From positions 558,001 through 622,000 of the forward strand of contig CP085829.1 in the NCBI GenBank assembly GCA_020809705.1: a stretch of DNA of 64,000 nucleotides. Direction: 5' to 3'. The notes beneath the pieces are model-generated. The model did no database searches. It was not told the origin of the DNA and was given only the letters and a program-made list of their open reading frames with translations. Below, piece after piece: positions 15,601 through 26,396 of this stretch. Position 1 is the stretch's first letter; every line of letters starts with the position of its first letter. The position numbers and the translations under genes were made by a program. The stretch is from Calonectria ilicicola (Eukaryota; Ascomycota; Sordariomycetes; Hypocreales; Nectriaceae).

Positions 15601-16170
15601 GGTGTCGCATCCACCTATCTCGCCAGAGCACAGGAGGGCGACAGCATCCACATTGCCGTCAAACCCGCGCTGCGCCTCTTCCACCCTCCCACTAACATTG
15701 AGGATACACCAATCGTCATGGCCTGTGCTGGCTCAGGCCTCGCGCCCTTTAGGGCGTTTGTGCAGGAGCGCGCAGTTCACGCCCAAGCGGGCCGTAAGCT
15801 TGCGCCGGCCTATTTATTCATTGGCTGCCGCGATCCCGCCAAGGACGCTCTCCTCCAGGAGGAATTCCAGGAGTGGGAAAAGGCGGGCATCGTGCAAGTC
15901 TTTTACGCCTACTCGCGGGCCATGAAGAAGAGCAAGGGCTGCAAATACGTGCAGGACCGCCTCTGGAAAGAAAAGGAAATTGTAGAAACGCACATTATCA
16001 AAGGCAACGGCACCATGTACGTCTGTGGTAGCGCTGGAGTTGGCAAGGGTGTGGATGATGTAATCCAAAGGATCTACGCTGAGCACTCTGGTGGAGCCAC
16101 AGAGAAAAGCGCCGAACAGTGGGTTCAAGATCTCAAGTCGAGCCGTTACGCTCGGGAAATTTTTACATAG
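12650..16170 (+). CDS. ascE: Self-sufficient cytochrome P450-P450 reductase fusion (ascE-like)
   Basis: CYP505/BM3-type fusion, electrons passing NADPH -> FAD -> FMN -> heme in one chain. In the pathway it should epoxidise the terminal double bond of the farnesyl chain of ilicicolin A. Exons 12650-12758, 12833-13039, 13094-13241, 13300-13628, 13685-15237 and 15307-16170; all joins are in phase; 1,069 aa. Oxygen-activation motif AGHETT is at 264-269 and heme ligand Cys408 in [14 protein letters not shown] linker then leads to the FMN domain starting near 508 ([13 protein letters not shown]), then the FAD/NADPH domain ([34 protein letters not shown]). There is no N-terminal membrane anchor, as usual for this class. 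The last intron (15238-15306) has a 17-nt A tract. The epoxidase role is inferred from the following cyclase. Confidence 0.92.
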
Positions 16171-16816
16171 GATTGTCTTTAGGGTAGCATGCGTAGATGG
16201 GAAGCGGGAAGTGTCATGAGCGAGTTAGCGAGCAACACCACTCAACTATTAGCGTTGAATTATCAAGTACAGACATAGATGTAATGAGAAATCTCTTTTG
16301 TAGAACGTTTGATTTTAATATTAGATTGAAAGAATTAGAATATGAACATTTGTTTTAAGTTTATTTTATATTATCCGAGAAAAGTATTCAAAAATTCAGA
16401 CTGGTAAAATATCTTGGTGTTGTGCTTTTCTTCTAACATCTCTCTAGGTTAGCTGTCAAACGAGACATGGCCAGCATTCTACGACAAATTAGCGGAATCT
16501 GACTTCACTACAGCCGTCAATATAACATTTGGTGGACATTCAACAAAACCCACTTGTAGTGGTGATAGTACAAACAAGCCACAAGGATCACAAAAGTTAA
16601 CTATACAAAGTACTATTGCTACAAAATTACGTGTAGAAATACCTATTAGCCATACAACGCGATTAACCCATCTACCCCTTGTGGCCCTGTACAATCTATA
16701 GATTGACTTTACAAATATCTCCGAAGAAACCCCCCACCCTCCCAACACACCGGCTTGTCCCTATACAACTCAAGACCCAATTTTACTGTCATGACAACTA
16801 CACGTTTTAGGATCCC
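16171..16816. other. Intergenic between convergent ascE and ascF
   Basis: 646 bp of 3' flanks for two convergent genes; AT-rich, with no supported gene or repeat. Confidence 0.5.
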
Positions 16817-17683
16817 CTAAATCTCCTTGCCGGATTGCCTAGGCGCCGCCTTGCTTCCATCCGGGAGTACCCGCTCCTTGCTCCTGATGCGAGCAAACAG
16901 GACTGCATATGCAATGTCACACACCGTCGTAACACCCCACAGAAGGATGCCAGGAGGGCTCATAAAGTACTCGTGGGCCTCTGTCCAAGTGTACCAGGCC
17001 CATCCGTAGTTGATGTTCAGACCCACCAGTGTTCCTGTGAAACGCAGGGCCCTGCAAGTTGTTAAAGAGGTTAGACGTGAGTTGGCGTGAACGGATCGGA
17101 GGGTGTATACTAACCAGACTGCCCAGCTCACTCCACCCGTGTGCTGTCTCGTCACAAGCATGGCCAAGGATGCGGTCGAGACGATAACCTGGCACGTGGA
17201 GACGGCCCAGAAGGCCATTTCTGTAACGTCCACGCCCTCGACGCCCCGGTAGAACTTTCCGCTCTTCATGGAGATGCCGTTGCTGATCCACCACGAGGCC
17301 CAGCTGTAGTGTGCAACGGCGCAGAACAGGACCAGGGTCACAAAGATCTTGCCCAAGTGTCTAGCAACCATGGGGGCGTGTGTCCATTCGTTTCTTCCAT
17401 ATCTCAGAAGACTATAAATGATGGGCATGTCGATGAGCATCCAGATGACCATGGCCGTCTTCTCTCTCGCTGCGTCTGCAACATAGAGAGCGTAAACCAT
17501 CTCCCAGGCAAAGTTGTTCGCAAGAGCAAACAACGGCATGCCATAAGTCTTCGTGCGAAGACCCTCGCGTGCGTACAGCATGTAGCACAGAGTCCAGCTC
17601 AACCCGGCAAAGCCAAAGGTTGCATCATAGATGGGCTGGTACAAGGGCGACACGTGCGGAGGGGGAACATCGTTGAAGCCCAT
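16817..17683 (-). CDS. ascF: Membrane-bound Pyr4-type terpene cyclase (ascF-like)
   Basis: Integral-membrane meroterpenoid cyclase that protonates the epoxyfarnesyl chain and closes the cyclohexanone ring, giving ilicicolin C. Exons 17683-17115 and 17051-16817 give 267 aa; an in-frame ATG 11 codons upstream (17716) would give 278. About seven hydrophobic helices. The two acidic residues expected in the family are visible: Glu61 in NFAWEMVYALY and Asp235 in TTVCDIAYAV. The 63-bp intron (17052-17114, GTTAGT...TGCAG) has no stop and is a multiple of three, so an unspliced read-through is also open. I prefer splicing because the retained stretch is Ser/Thr/Arg-rich and would break a helix. Divergent from ascG. 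Family certain; substrate inferred. Confidence 0.88.
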   Translation of the reverse strand: MGFNDVPPPHVSPLYQPIYDATFGFAGLSWTLCYMLYAREGLRTKTYGMPLFALANNFAWEMVYALYVADAAREKTAMVIWMLIDMPIIYSLLRYGRNEWTHAPMVARHLGKIFVTLVLFCAVAHYSWASWWISNGISMKSGKFYRGVEGVDVTEMAFWAVSTCQVIVSTASLAMLVTRQHTGGVSWAVWLVYTLRSVHANSRLTSLTTCRALRFTGTLVGLNINYGWAWYTWTEAHEYFMSPPGILLWGVTTVCDIAYAVLFARIRSKERVLPDGSKAAPRQSGKEI

Positions 17684-18433
17684 CTTGACTCGATCTGTCT
17701 GTGCTAACAGCTGCACGCCAAGGATAACGAATGAAGGATAGAAACTTTAGAACGAGACCAGGGGGGGGGGATGATCGAATTCAAACAGCACAAACACAAG
17801 TCGAGTTAACCAGTTGACGAGTGCGTTTCGAGTTTTGCAACGTTTTACACGTTTATTTTTACACCGATGGCTCGACTCCACATAGATTTGGACCGGCGCT
17901 TTCACAGTGAAAATGTCCGACGATCAGCCCATTGCTGCTCGATTGAGCGACTGCAAATGAGATACGATTTTTTGTGGTTTAGTGATTTGCATGGCAAAAT
18001 CCATCGTGGCCGCAGCGGAGAAAAAAATTCAGCTATTTTGGGGATCACCAAAGTTACCAAGTCGTTGGGAATGTTGCATTATTCCACTCTGTAGTTGGTT
18101 GTGTCCTGTGCCCCAAGATCCAAACCGTCGGTGCATTTCCGCATTGGGCGTTGGCGACGTGCTGCACCGGCACGCTCCACCAAAGGCCGCCCACCAAAAC
18201 TCGATCCCTCGGTGAATATCGGTCATGCTTACTGGAGGCCAAGCGATTGGACCATCTTGGTGCTGATGTTACGACCTGCCGGATGTGTCATGACCCTTGT
18301 GTCATGACACCGCCTCATGGACGGCTTCATCTTTTAAAGATCAATCGCGTCCCACTGGTTGTCGTGTGTCCCAGTATTCGCACTCCATTCTCACAGCCAA
18401 GCCGCCGCCGTTTGTAATTCTCGGTTAGACACA
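17684..18433. promoter_or_regulatory. Shared divergent promoter ascF/ascG
   Basis: 750 bp between divergent starts. Holds CGATCCCTCGGTGAAT (18202-18217), very close to a word in the ascB/ascA promoter. Also holds a tandem pair of TGTCATGAC words within 18285-18310. A C-run/G-run near 17761-17770 is low complexity. Confidence 0.55.
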
Positions 18434-20262
18434 ATGCAGGTCCTGTCATCACTTAGCAGCAATGCCTTCGACGCCCTTGCGTCATTCCCGGCTCTGTCGG
18501 GTGCCGTGGCGCTGCTCTTGGCTGTGCTCGTCTACTATTCCTGCGTTGGCAAGAAGACGCCCAAGCTAAACTTGCCCGTGGTTGGAACACCAGGTGTGAT
18601 GATCACTAAGAAGGACATCCTCGAAGGCGCACGCAAGGTAAGCCACAAAAAAGCTTGGCCCAAACGCAAAAAGAAACTAGGCTAACAGCAGCCCTCCAAA
18701 GTACCCCGACACACCCTTCATCCTGCCCATGTCCCCAGACATCGTGGTGCTGCCAATTGGCATCCAGGACGAGGTGCGAAACCGCCCCGAGTCTGAAATC
18801 TCCTTCACCAAGGAGCACCAGCGCAACTTCTTTGCCCACTACACGGGCATTGGCGACCACCGCCCCGAAATGATCAAGGCCATTCGCATTGACCTCACCC
18901 GCCACATTGCCAGCACGCTACCGGACCTGCAGGATGAGGTCCGGTTTGCGTTTGACAAGGAGCTGGGCGACTGCAAGGACTGGACGCCCATGCCTGTGTA
19001 CATGAAGGTTCTCCGCATTGTCGCCCTGATGAATGGTCGCATCTTCGTGGGCCGCCCCCTGAGCCGTGAGGAGGAGTGGATCCAGTCCACCATTAGCTAC
19101 ACAATTGACTGCGTCAAGGCCCGCAACGCCATCAGGGACTACCCTGAATGGAAGCGTCGCTGGGTGACCAACTCGCTCCCCGAGATCAAGAAGCTCACCC
19201 ACCACCGCACCCGCGGAGGCGAGATGCTCGAGCCCATCATGAGGGCTCAGTTGTCTAAGCCCTCTTTCCAGGAGAAGCTCCACAACCCCGAGTCTGGCGA
19301 CGAGGAGGGCAACTTCATCGAGTGGCTGCTCAAGTACACGCCCGAGGAACTGCGCGATGATCCTGAGAATCTGGCTCTGAACCAGATGGTCTGTGAGTAC
19401 TCCCTCCCTCCGTCCAAGAAGAAAAAATAATTACATTTTCCCCCTTCCTATCCACCCTTGCGAGCCTACTGCTGACGTCACTTTGCCTAGTGTCTTTTGC
19501 TGCCATTCACACTAGCTCCATGGCCACGACCCACGCAATGCTCGATCTCGCGGCTAGGCGAGAGTACATCGAGCCACTGCGAAAGGAGATTGACGAGATC
19601 CGCGCCCTTGATGGCCAGGATATTGGCGATGACGGTTACATTCGTCTCAAGAAGGATAGCATCAACAAGCTGCGCAAGCTCGACAGTTTCATGAAGGAGA
19701 GCCAGCGTTTCTCACCCCCCATTTACAGTACGTGACCAAACAACAACCGTGCAGCGTCTAATTCTGGGTCGACATTACTAACATGGGAATAGCCTCTGGA
19801 ACTCGCATCCTCACCTCGGACGTGCACCTCTCCACGGGACACACTCTGCCCAAGGGCACGCGCATTTGCTTCCCGTCATTTGCCGTGCACACTGACCCCA
19901 ACACCACCACATACTCCCCTGAGTACAACCCTCCCGGGTACACTCCCCCAGACCAGTTTGATGGCATGCGCTTCTACAACCTGCGCAACATGCCCGGCAA
20001 GGAGAACCGCCACCAGTTTGCTACTGCCGGCCCTGAGTCGCTCGTGTTTGGCTACGGCAACCACACGTGCCCGGGCCGCTTCTTTGCCAGTAACGAGATT
20101 AAGATTATCTTGGCCGAGCTCCTGATGAACTGGGACTTTAGACTAAAGGGTGACACGGAGCTCAAGGGCGGCCCAGAGAAGAGGCCGCAAAATATGGAGG
20201 TTGATATGGTCATCACACCCAACCCCATGGCCATGCTGGAGTTTAAGCGCCGGAGGGCTTAG
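18434..20262 (+). CDS. ascG: Cytochrome P450 monooxygenase (ascG-like)
   Basis: ER-membrane P450; in the ascochlorin route the last step is desaturation of ilicicolin C to ascochlorin. Exons 18434-18637, 18702-19392, 19491-19727 and 19793-20262; introns 64, 98 and 65 bp; 533 aa. N-terminal anchor at about 20-42 (hydrophobic AVALLLAVLVYY). Heme-binding FGYGNHTCPGRFF with Cys470, and the K-helix ExxR-type region in ESQRFSPP on exon 3. The I-helix is FAAIHTSSMATTHA, where the usual A/GGxxT is replaced by an IHTSS pattern, common in fungal secondary-metabolism P450s. The ATG at 18434 is chosen because it places the anchor at the extreme N-terminus; an upstream in-frame extension exists. The desaturase role is inferred from cluster position. 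Confidence 0.87.
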
Positions 20263-22139
20263 ATAGGGTAAGGTGGAGGAGTTTTTTGGATGTGATAGAG
20301 AGTGGCTGCGGGGATCCCAAAATAGTAATTGTTCTCTGTAAACCCGCTATTTTTACACTGTAGTTGGTAGCAAAATTGTAAATCTATGCCTAAGCATTTT
20401 TAGTATCCTTTTTCGGCTGCATCGGACAGGTGATGATCAGTAGTTGCTTCTTTTCTCCCGCTCCCTTGCATTAACTGTGGATGAAGATCTACAAGGCGCT
20501 GCTGTCTTGGCAACGGATTTATAATGGTCGGAGATTTTGGATGCCGTGGAGCGAGAGATAGGTTACAATCAAATATCTTGGCAGCATCTTGGCGAAGAAT
20601 TAAACTGCATCACGCTCCATCAGCACTTGTCTCTGATTCATCAAGAAACGGCAGAGCGGCAGGGGCTTGCTTGGGCGTTTGGCTACCATGGTGCCATTTG
20701 TCTGGCTATTTCTTGGCTTATCTGAAGGTGTTTCCATCCGGGTCCTGGCCGAAGCCAACCGTCGGCAGTCATTGATTAGGTTTAGCTCCCCAGAAGGGTG
20801 TCACTAGTGCTGCCCGATTCGCCACCGTCACTCCGCCACGCTCTAGGTAGCTAGTTGATTAGTTAGGGACGTGTGCCGGCTCTCGCAACGGGTTGGCTTT
20901 GGGGCTCTGCAGGCAGGATAGTTTGTTAGTTAGGCAAGGTACCCCGTAACAACCCATTATCGGAATATTTGCTGTGTGGTGGTTTGTATGGGCTTTAGGA
21001 TTTGGCGTGGTGGATCGCCATACTTCCCTGTTATTTCGGCAATGACGTTGTTTCGGCTTAGCCTCAACCGTTAGGGTGGCTGTATTGGATCGAATCAGTT
21101 TCCACGCCGGGATTCACCAGAACGAGTCATTTACACGTGCTGGCCGTCGCAAAAAGCGAATCCTTCCTACCGTTGGAATGCGGGGACCTTTATCGTCTGC
21201 TTGACAGAAGGATGGCTCTTGAAGTAGCGGTGGGTTCGGTAAATTGATCCTTCAGTTCCCAATTGAGAATATTCCGTGAATTCCCCGTGGGAATCGAATA
21301 TTCCTCTGACCTTCCATTCCTGGCCGGACACGCCTAAAGGCGGCCGCCGGCAAACCACGACGCTTGGGGCTTCATGCTGGTTCATTCAGTGGGATCGAAT
21401 GCCGGGGGGGGGCATAATTATTCCCGTGGGCTCTGATCTGGCCAGTGCCACGCAAGACACCTTGTACTTTACACCCCCCGACACTGCCGTTGTGAATAAG
21501 CAGCGTCCCACTGAAACAGCAGCACCTTGGGCTTCTCGGAGACTAGCCAATGGCGCTTGGCGACGCCGCCCTGTCTAAGTGCCGAAGATCCCCCTTGTAT
21601 CCAGGCAAGTGGTGAACTAGTGCTGATCCTTCGGTATGTACGGTAAGCAGAGCTGGCTCCGCTTTGCTGCGCACACGAATGTGCACGTTTAGAGCACACG
21701 CCAGGGTCTCTCAGGAACCAACCGCCATTGCGACCACTGGCACTGGGGCATTGGGGCGCGGGCCGGGCCAGCCTCCCAGGTGACCCCCCTCAATCCCCAA
21801 TCCCCCCATGCCATCCCATGTGCCAGACGGAGTTCCGGGACAACATCATGTCTTATCGACTCGGAGTAGCACGGCAGCGTAGGGCTGACGTGTCCCACTT
21901 GGGATTGGTACAGTGCTCTGCTAGAAGGGGTGCCTTGTCCTCGTTCCGCTTACGTCAATTACACCGAGCCCCTTCGCAGGATACATATAAGACGCCGTGT
22001 ATCATGGTTGCCTCAATTGGGGAAACTATCTGCCTATCCCACTGATCGAGCGTGTTGCACTGCTGCAGAGGACGAGAAGTTGGCTGGTATTACACGAAAA
22101 AACGGACGCTCTCCCAAAGATCACTACAGAACAGAAAAG
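20263..22139. promoter_or_regulatory. Long intergenic region upstream of the cluster regulator
   Basis: 1.9 kb, relatively GC-rich, with no open frame resembling a protein. It contains the ascG 3' end and the promoter of the Zn2Cys6 gene. A TATA-like CATATAAG (21984-21991) lies about 150 bp upstream of the regulator ATG. Near-palindromic GAATTCCCCGTGGGAATCG lies around 21279-21297. Confidence 0.45.
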
Positions 22140-23730
22140 ATGAGCGCTACACTGCTGGCTCCTGAGAAGCCGTTGCGGTTCGCCTGCAACCGGTGCCATT
22201 CACTAAAGCTGCGATGCCCTCGGTCCAGCGAGCTCGACAAGAGCGGGCCCGATGAGCCGTGCTCGCGATGCCGAAAGGCCGGCGCTCCGTGCATTGTCAG
22301 TGAGCGAGGCAAGGTGGGAAGACCAGCCAAGAGAAAGGCCACACCACCAAGCCCATCCAGAATAAGAGATACAGCCAGCCGCCAGAGCCATCACTCGGAT
22401 TTTGAAAAGAACCAGTCTGTCAATGGTCTCATCCACGTGTTCGGCTTGGGTGCCGACTCAACGCTCTCGCCCCCCGAGAACATCCTGTCCAATGCTGGTA
22501 GCCCTGCCTTGACTCCCATGCGCCAAAACTCAAGCACCGCCATCTCCGCCATGGCTTCTGAATCCTCACATGAAAATGATGAAGTAGATTCCGATAAATC
22601 ATGGGCCTCTCACGACGCCTGGCCCACGGGGCCCTTTAACACTGATCCAAGTAACTTTGCTGGAACAGACCCGGTAAGTCATGAATGGGTGTACTTGAGA
22701 TGCTACCAAACAAGCTCCAACGTCTACCGAAACTTTAAGCGAGCAACACCAACTAACACCGTCTTTTTTTTCTGTACAGATGCTATACGAGCCATTCCCA
22801 CCAGCCATTGACATGGACATGTGCACTCCCATGTTTCACTTCCCCGACGCCAACATGGAGGGAGACTACATTTTCACAAACGACTTTAATAATAACCGAC
22901 CCATGGCTGACATGCACATGGCCAGCAAACCGCAGCGAGCTCCCAGCCTCTCAGTATCCGATGTGTCTCGCACCTCGTGCCTACTCAAGCTCTCGGATCT
23001 ACACACCAGGATGCTGCACTCGTCGGAAAAATTCAGAACGACGGCCCCGCTGGGACCCTTCTCGGACGGTCCCACCTCTGCAGGCAACCAAATTGTCCTC
23101 GAGACAGTCGACTTCTCTGGGGAATTGATCGACGCTGCAAGACAAAACTTACCGAGTTTCTTCAGTGGACCGAGTTCTAATCAATCTACCACCACCTCAT
23201 CATCAAAGGAGATGACGCCCGTGGACGACGACGAGAGCGGCGGCAGCCCGGCGACGAGCGTGGACGATTGGGTGACGCTGGGCACGGCGCTTCCGACGCC
23301 GTGCATCCCGGAGTCGGCCGTCATCTTCCTCCTACTGGGCTGTTATACGCAGCTGCTATACTCGTTCGAGGTGGCCATCGACTGTTTCTACACCGAGTAC
23401 CAGTTATCACGGCAGCAAATGGGCAAAGAGCAGAGCTCCGGCCCCGCAAACTCGCTGCTAAAGGCGTCGTTATCCATCCACACCGTCATCTATCTATTGG
23501 GCCGGGTGCACAAAGCATTCTCCTCGCCGGACAACGCGGACGGGGACAGCATGCAGGAGGATTCCGCACACCCCGTGGACATTAAGGACTGGAAAAAATC
23601 CCTCATGGGGGATAAAAGTATAGACGAGGGCCTGTTAGGCCGTGTGTTTAACGAGATTCAGGAACGGGAACAGCGCTTGATGCGCAAGGCGACGCACTTG
23701 AGGCAAATGATTAATAGATTCCAGATTTGA
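22140..23730 (+). CDS. ascR: Zn2Cys6 transcription factor, AflR-like (ascR-like)
   Basis: Probable pathway-specific activator. Exons 22140-22673 and 22780-23730 (intron 106 bp, GTAAGT...ACAG), 494 aa. The binuclear zinc cluster has cysteines 16, 19, 26, 41, 44 and 51 (CNRC...LRC...CSRC...APC), followed by a basic stretch GRPAKRK. The middle is Ser/Pro-rich. The C-terminal half has a hydrophobic helix pair (VIFLLLGCYTQLLYSFEVAI) typical of AflR-type cluster regulators. It lies inside the cluster, between ascG and the acyltransferase gene, and is the only regulator in the first 28 kb. Target sites cannot be assigned from sequence alone; AflR-type proteins usually bind CGG-containing palindromes. 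Confidence 0.85.
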
Positions 23731-24153
23731 GCAGTAATTTTTTTCTTTTCTTTTTTTTAGGCATTAGACACGGGTACCACGAGCGCTGCAATTTTTAGAC
23801 GATTTTAGTGAATACAATGGTTTGAGCACTAAAAAAAAAACATGTCATGTACAAAAGAGCGGTAAAGATACGAGAGCATGAAAATTTTGTTGGATTGTGT
23901 ATTGTATGTACATGAGCAAATTAGGGTTACACTGTATAACTTAGATGTCATGTAATAATATTATTCGCGAACAAAGCATACGAAATTCCTGTGTCAGTCA
24001 GTGTCTGGGTCGGTCTGTGTCTGTGTGTAGGCATCAGCTGATTAAAGGGGGAGGCAGTGTCTTTTTGATTCAACTTTATTTTTTCCGATAAATAATATAA
24101 TGCCCAAATCTATAATAATAAACACAAACGGCGCCCAACCGGAGTCCACCCAT
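23731..24153. other. Intergenic, convergent 3' ends
   Basis: 423 bp between the stops of the regulator and the acyltransferase. AT-rich, with T and A tracts near 23738-23760 and 23830; nothing else seen. Confidence 0.5.
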
Positions 24154-25907
24154 CTATAGCACCTCCTCGATAGCGCGCACCCACTCGTCGAGGATCTTTT
24201 GCACGTCAGCCTTCTGGTGGCGGGCGTTGTTGTAGGAGATGCACAGGGACAGCTCGCTGTTCCACGAATGCGAACGGCACGACCTGTAGAAACGCACGGG
24301 TGTCAGTTCAGGAATTTGCTCTTGGCATGGGGGAGGACACCAGTATGCGCTATGCGCTCTGCGCTATGATGCCAGGATGAACCCTGGCAAAGGGTCCCGG
24401 GAAATTGGGTAAGGCTTACAGTTTGCCCGTGCTCTCGTCCGTGACAAGCTGGTAACGATCCAGCTCCAGCTTCATCTCGCCCTCCTTGGAGCCGTAGATT
24501 TGGTCGAGCTGGTTGCTTCCTGCAGGATCAGAAACAAAATTGAGGTTCAAACTGACCCCCGAGGTGGGGGCCTTGATGCTATCCCTGGAAGCAGAAGCTA
24601 GAGTCAGTGGCTTGCGGCCCTACGGGGGGGACAGACAGCCAGAAAGAGGCTTGTGGGGAGACGACGCTAAGAAAGTACTTACAGCACGCCCTTGATGATG
24701 AAGCCCGTGGCGCCCCTGCGGAGCTCATTTACCGCGGCGACATCCTGGCGCTGGGCGGCAGTCACCCAGATTCCGTGCATGTGGCGAGCAACGGACCAGA
24801 AACGCTCCTCTGCCGTCTTCGGCTCCGCGAGGGCGCTAACGGGGATTGCCATCATCTCGAGGCCCACGGCAGCGCCCACAAACCTGTTGCGCTGGCCCCA
24901 GGGCTCCTCCAGGCTCCGCGTGCGCAAATCAAAGCCCGACAGCACCGTGCACGTCTCCTCGCTGGTGGGCTTGATCTTGTCATACACGGCCAAGGCCAAT
25001 GCAGCCTGAATCACAGCTGTCAGCTTGACGTCGTGGGCCCGCGCGGCATCCAACACCCGGTCGAGGAAGCCCGTGCTGGTGAAGGTGTGCGCCACGACGC
25101 CAGTCCCCGGCCTGGCGGCGCTCAGGTCCGGCTTATCTAGCGGCGGCATTGGGATCTGTACATAGTGGCGTTTAGCATTAGCACGTCAAAGTCTTGTCCA
25201 ATCAGCGGGTGCGTAGTGCGACTTGCCTCTTTTGGCATCTCAACGAGTGACTTGACCACGGCGTCTGAGATGACGGCCACGTCTAGCGCTGCCGGGCTCA
25301 GTCTGACAATCTCCTCTCCCCACGTGTGACCTGCATCTGCATCAAGATCAGACCCCGAGAGGCCAATCAGTACCTCATTCATCATCGACCGGAGGCCTGC
25401 TCCATCGGCCAGGCCGTGGTGCACGTGAAGCAGGAGGTCGAACTGGGTGATATGGGGCTTGCTTAGCTCCTCTGGGCCGATAACAGCGTACAGAAAAGCA
25501 CAGTCTCCATCTTGAGACGGGAGCACAACTTCCCGACTCAGTTTTTCGTGCAGCCCGAGCCAGCCACCAGCGGCCTCAACGGTGTGAGCCGTTCGAGCCG
25601 CCCATTTTTCAACATCTTCCTTATCCTCTACCTTGTAGACCATGCGCTTGCTGTCGTGAATCTGACAGGCCACCGTAGGATACACTTTTCGTGCATGGAT
25701 GAATGCATGCGCAACCTTAGTGCGCAGCTCGTCTACACTCAACGGAGCATGCACCGAGACCGTGACGCCAAAGTACGGACAGTTGTGACCAAGAGCATAC
25801 TCGTTGAGCATCGACAACATGAACTCGGGAGTCGCCAAGGACCGTTCATGCACTCCCGGCGTCTCAGTCGACTCGGTCCATGGGTGAAATGCAGCACGGG
25901 AAGGCAT
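24154..25907 (-). CDS. Alcohol O-acyltransferase (AATase/BAHD-like)
   Basis: Acyl-CoA-dependent transferase expected to esterify a hydroxyl, most simply with acetate. Exons 25907-25227, 25155-24683, 24584-24420 and 24283-24154; 482 aa. The catalytic HxxxD is HGLAD at 164-168 within LLLHVHHGLADGAG. A second conserved-looking stretch, GQRNRFVGAAVGLEM, follows in exon 2. Intron 1 (25226-25156) has a GC donor in a strong context (GAG|GCAAGT) and ends ATGTACAG. Introns 2 and 3 are GT-AG and all joins are in phase. It lies just outside the core asc genes and is divergent from a P450. Core ascochlorin needs no acylation, so this implies an acylated derivative; acetoxy-ascochlorin-type compounds are known from Nectria-like fungi. 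The family call is sound; the substrate is inference. Confidence 0.8.
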
Positions 25908-26396
25908 CGTTGCTGGGGTTCTAAGAAACTTGAGGTCTAGGGTGGGCGGATGAATGGATGGATGGATAGATAAGTGGGTGTGGATGGGTGGATTGTGTGA
26001 TTGCGATAGAAAATGTGATAGTGACTGGCCAAGTCCTACTCAGCTTGCTAAACCGCATACACACAATATTAAGACAATTGGAACCCTAGTAAATAGCCTT
26101 TTTGTCAATTTTTTGGTTCTCGATAATATTTTAGTGTCGCCTCAGCAGCGTACCGGTTGGCGTGAATATTCACCGATGCGAACGAATACCACCGTAGGAT
26201 CGGCGAATTACCCATGTCACGCCTTGGCGACCAATGGGGATTTCTTGCGAATAAGCATGACTCCCAAAAGGGAACCTTTGACAGGAACCCGCCGTGCCAA
26301 GCCTAACCAGAATTCCTTTGGAATAAAACTGAGACTGTGGCTTTTAGACGTCGTTTAGCAACCGATCCGGAAACAAACGACCGCTTGGCACACAGG
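25908..26396. promoter_or_regulatory. Shared divergent promoter acyltransferase/P450
   Basis: 489 bp. Contains the palindrome GTGAATATTCAC (26162-26173), overlapping TCGGTGAAT on the minus strand (26176-26168), the same word seen in two core cluster promoters. Simple GGATGGAT repeats occur at about 25946-25968. Confidence 0.55.

Noticed and set aside
20524..20775. Open frame between ascG and the regulator as a small gene
   Set aside because: No domain, no start context, and overlapping frames of equal quality.
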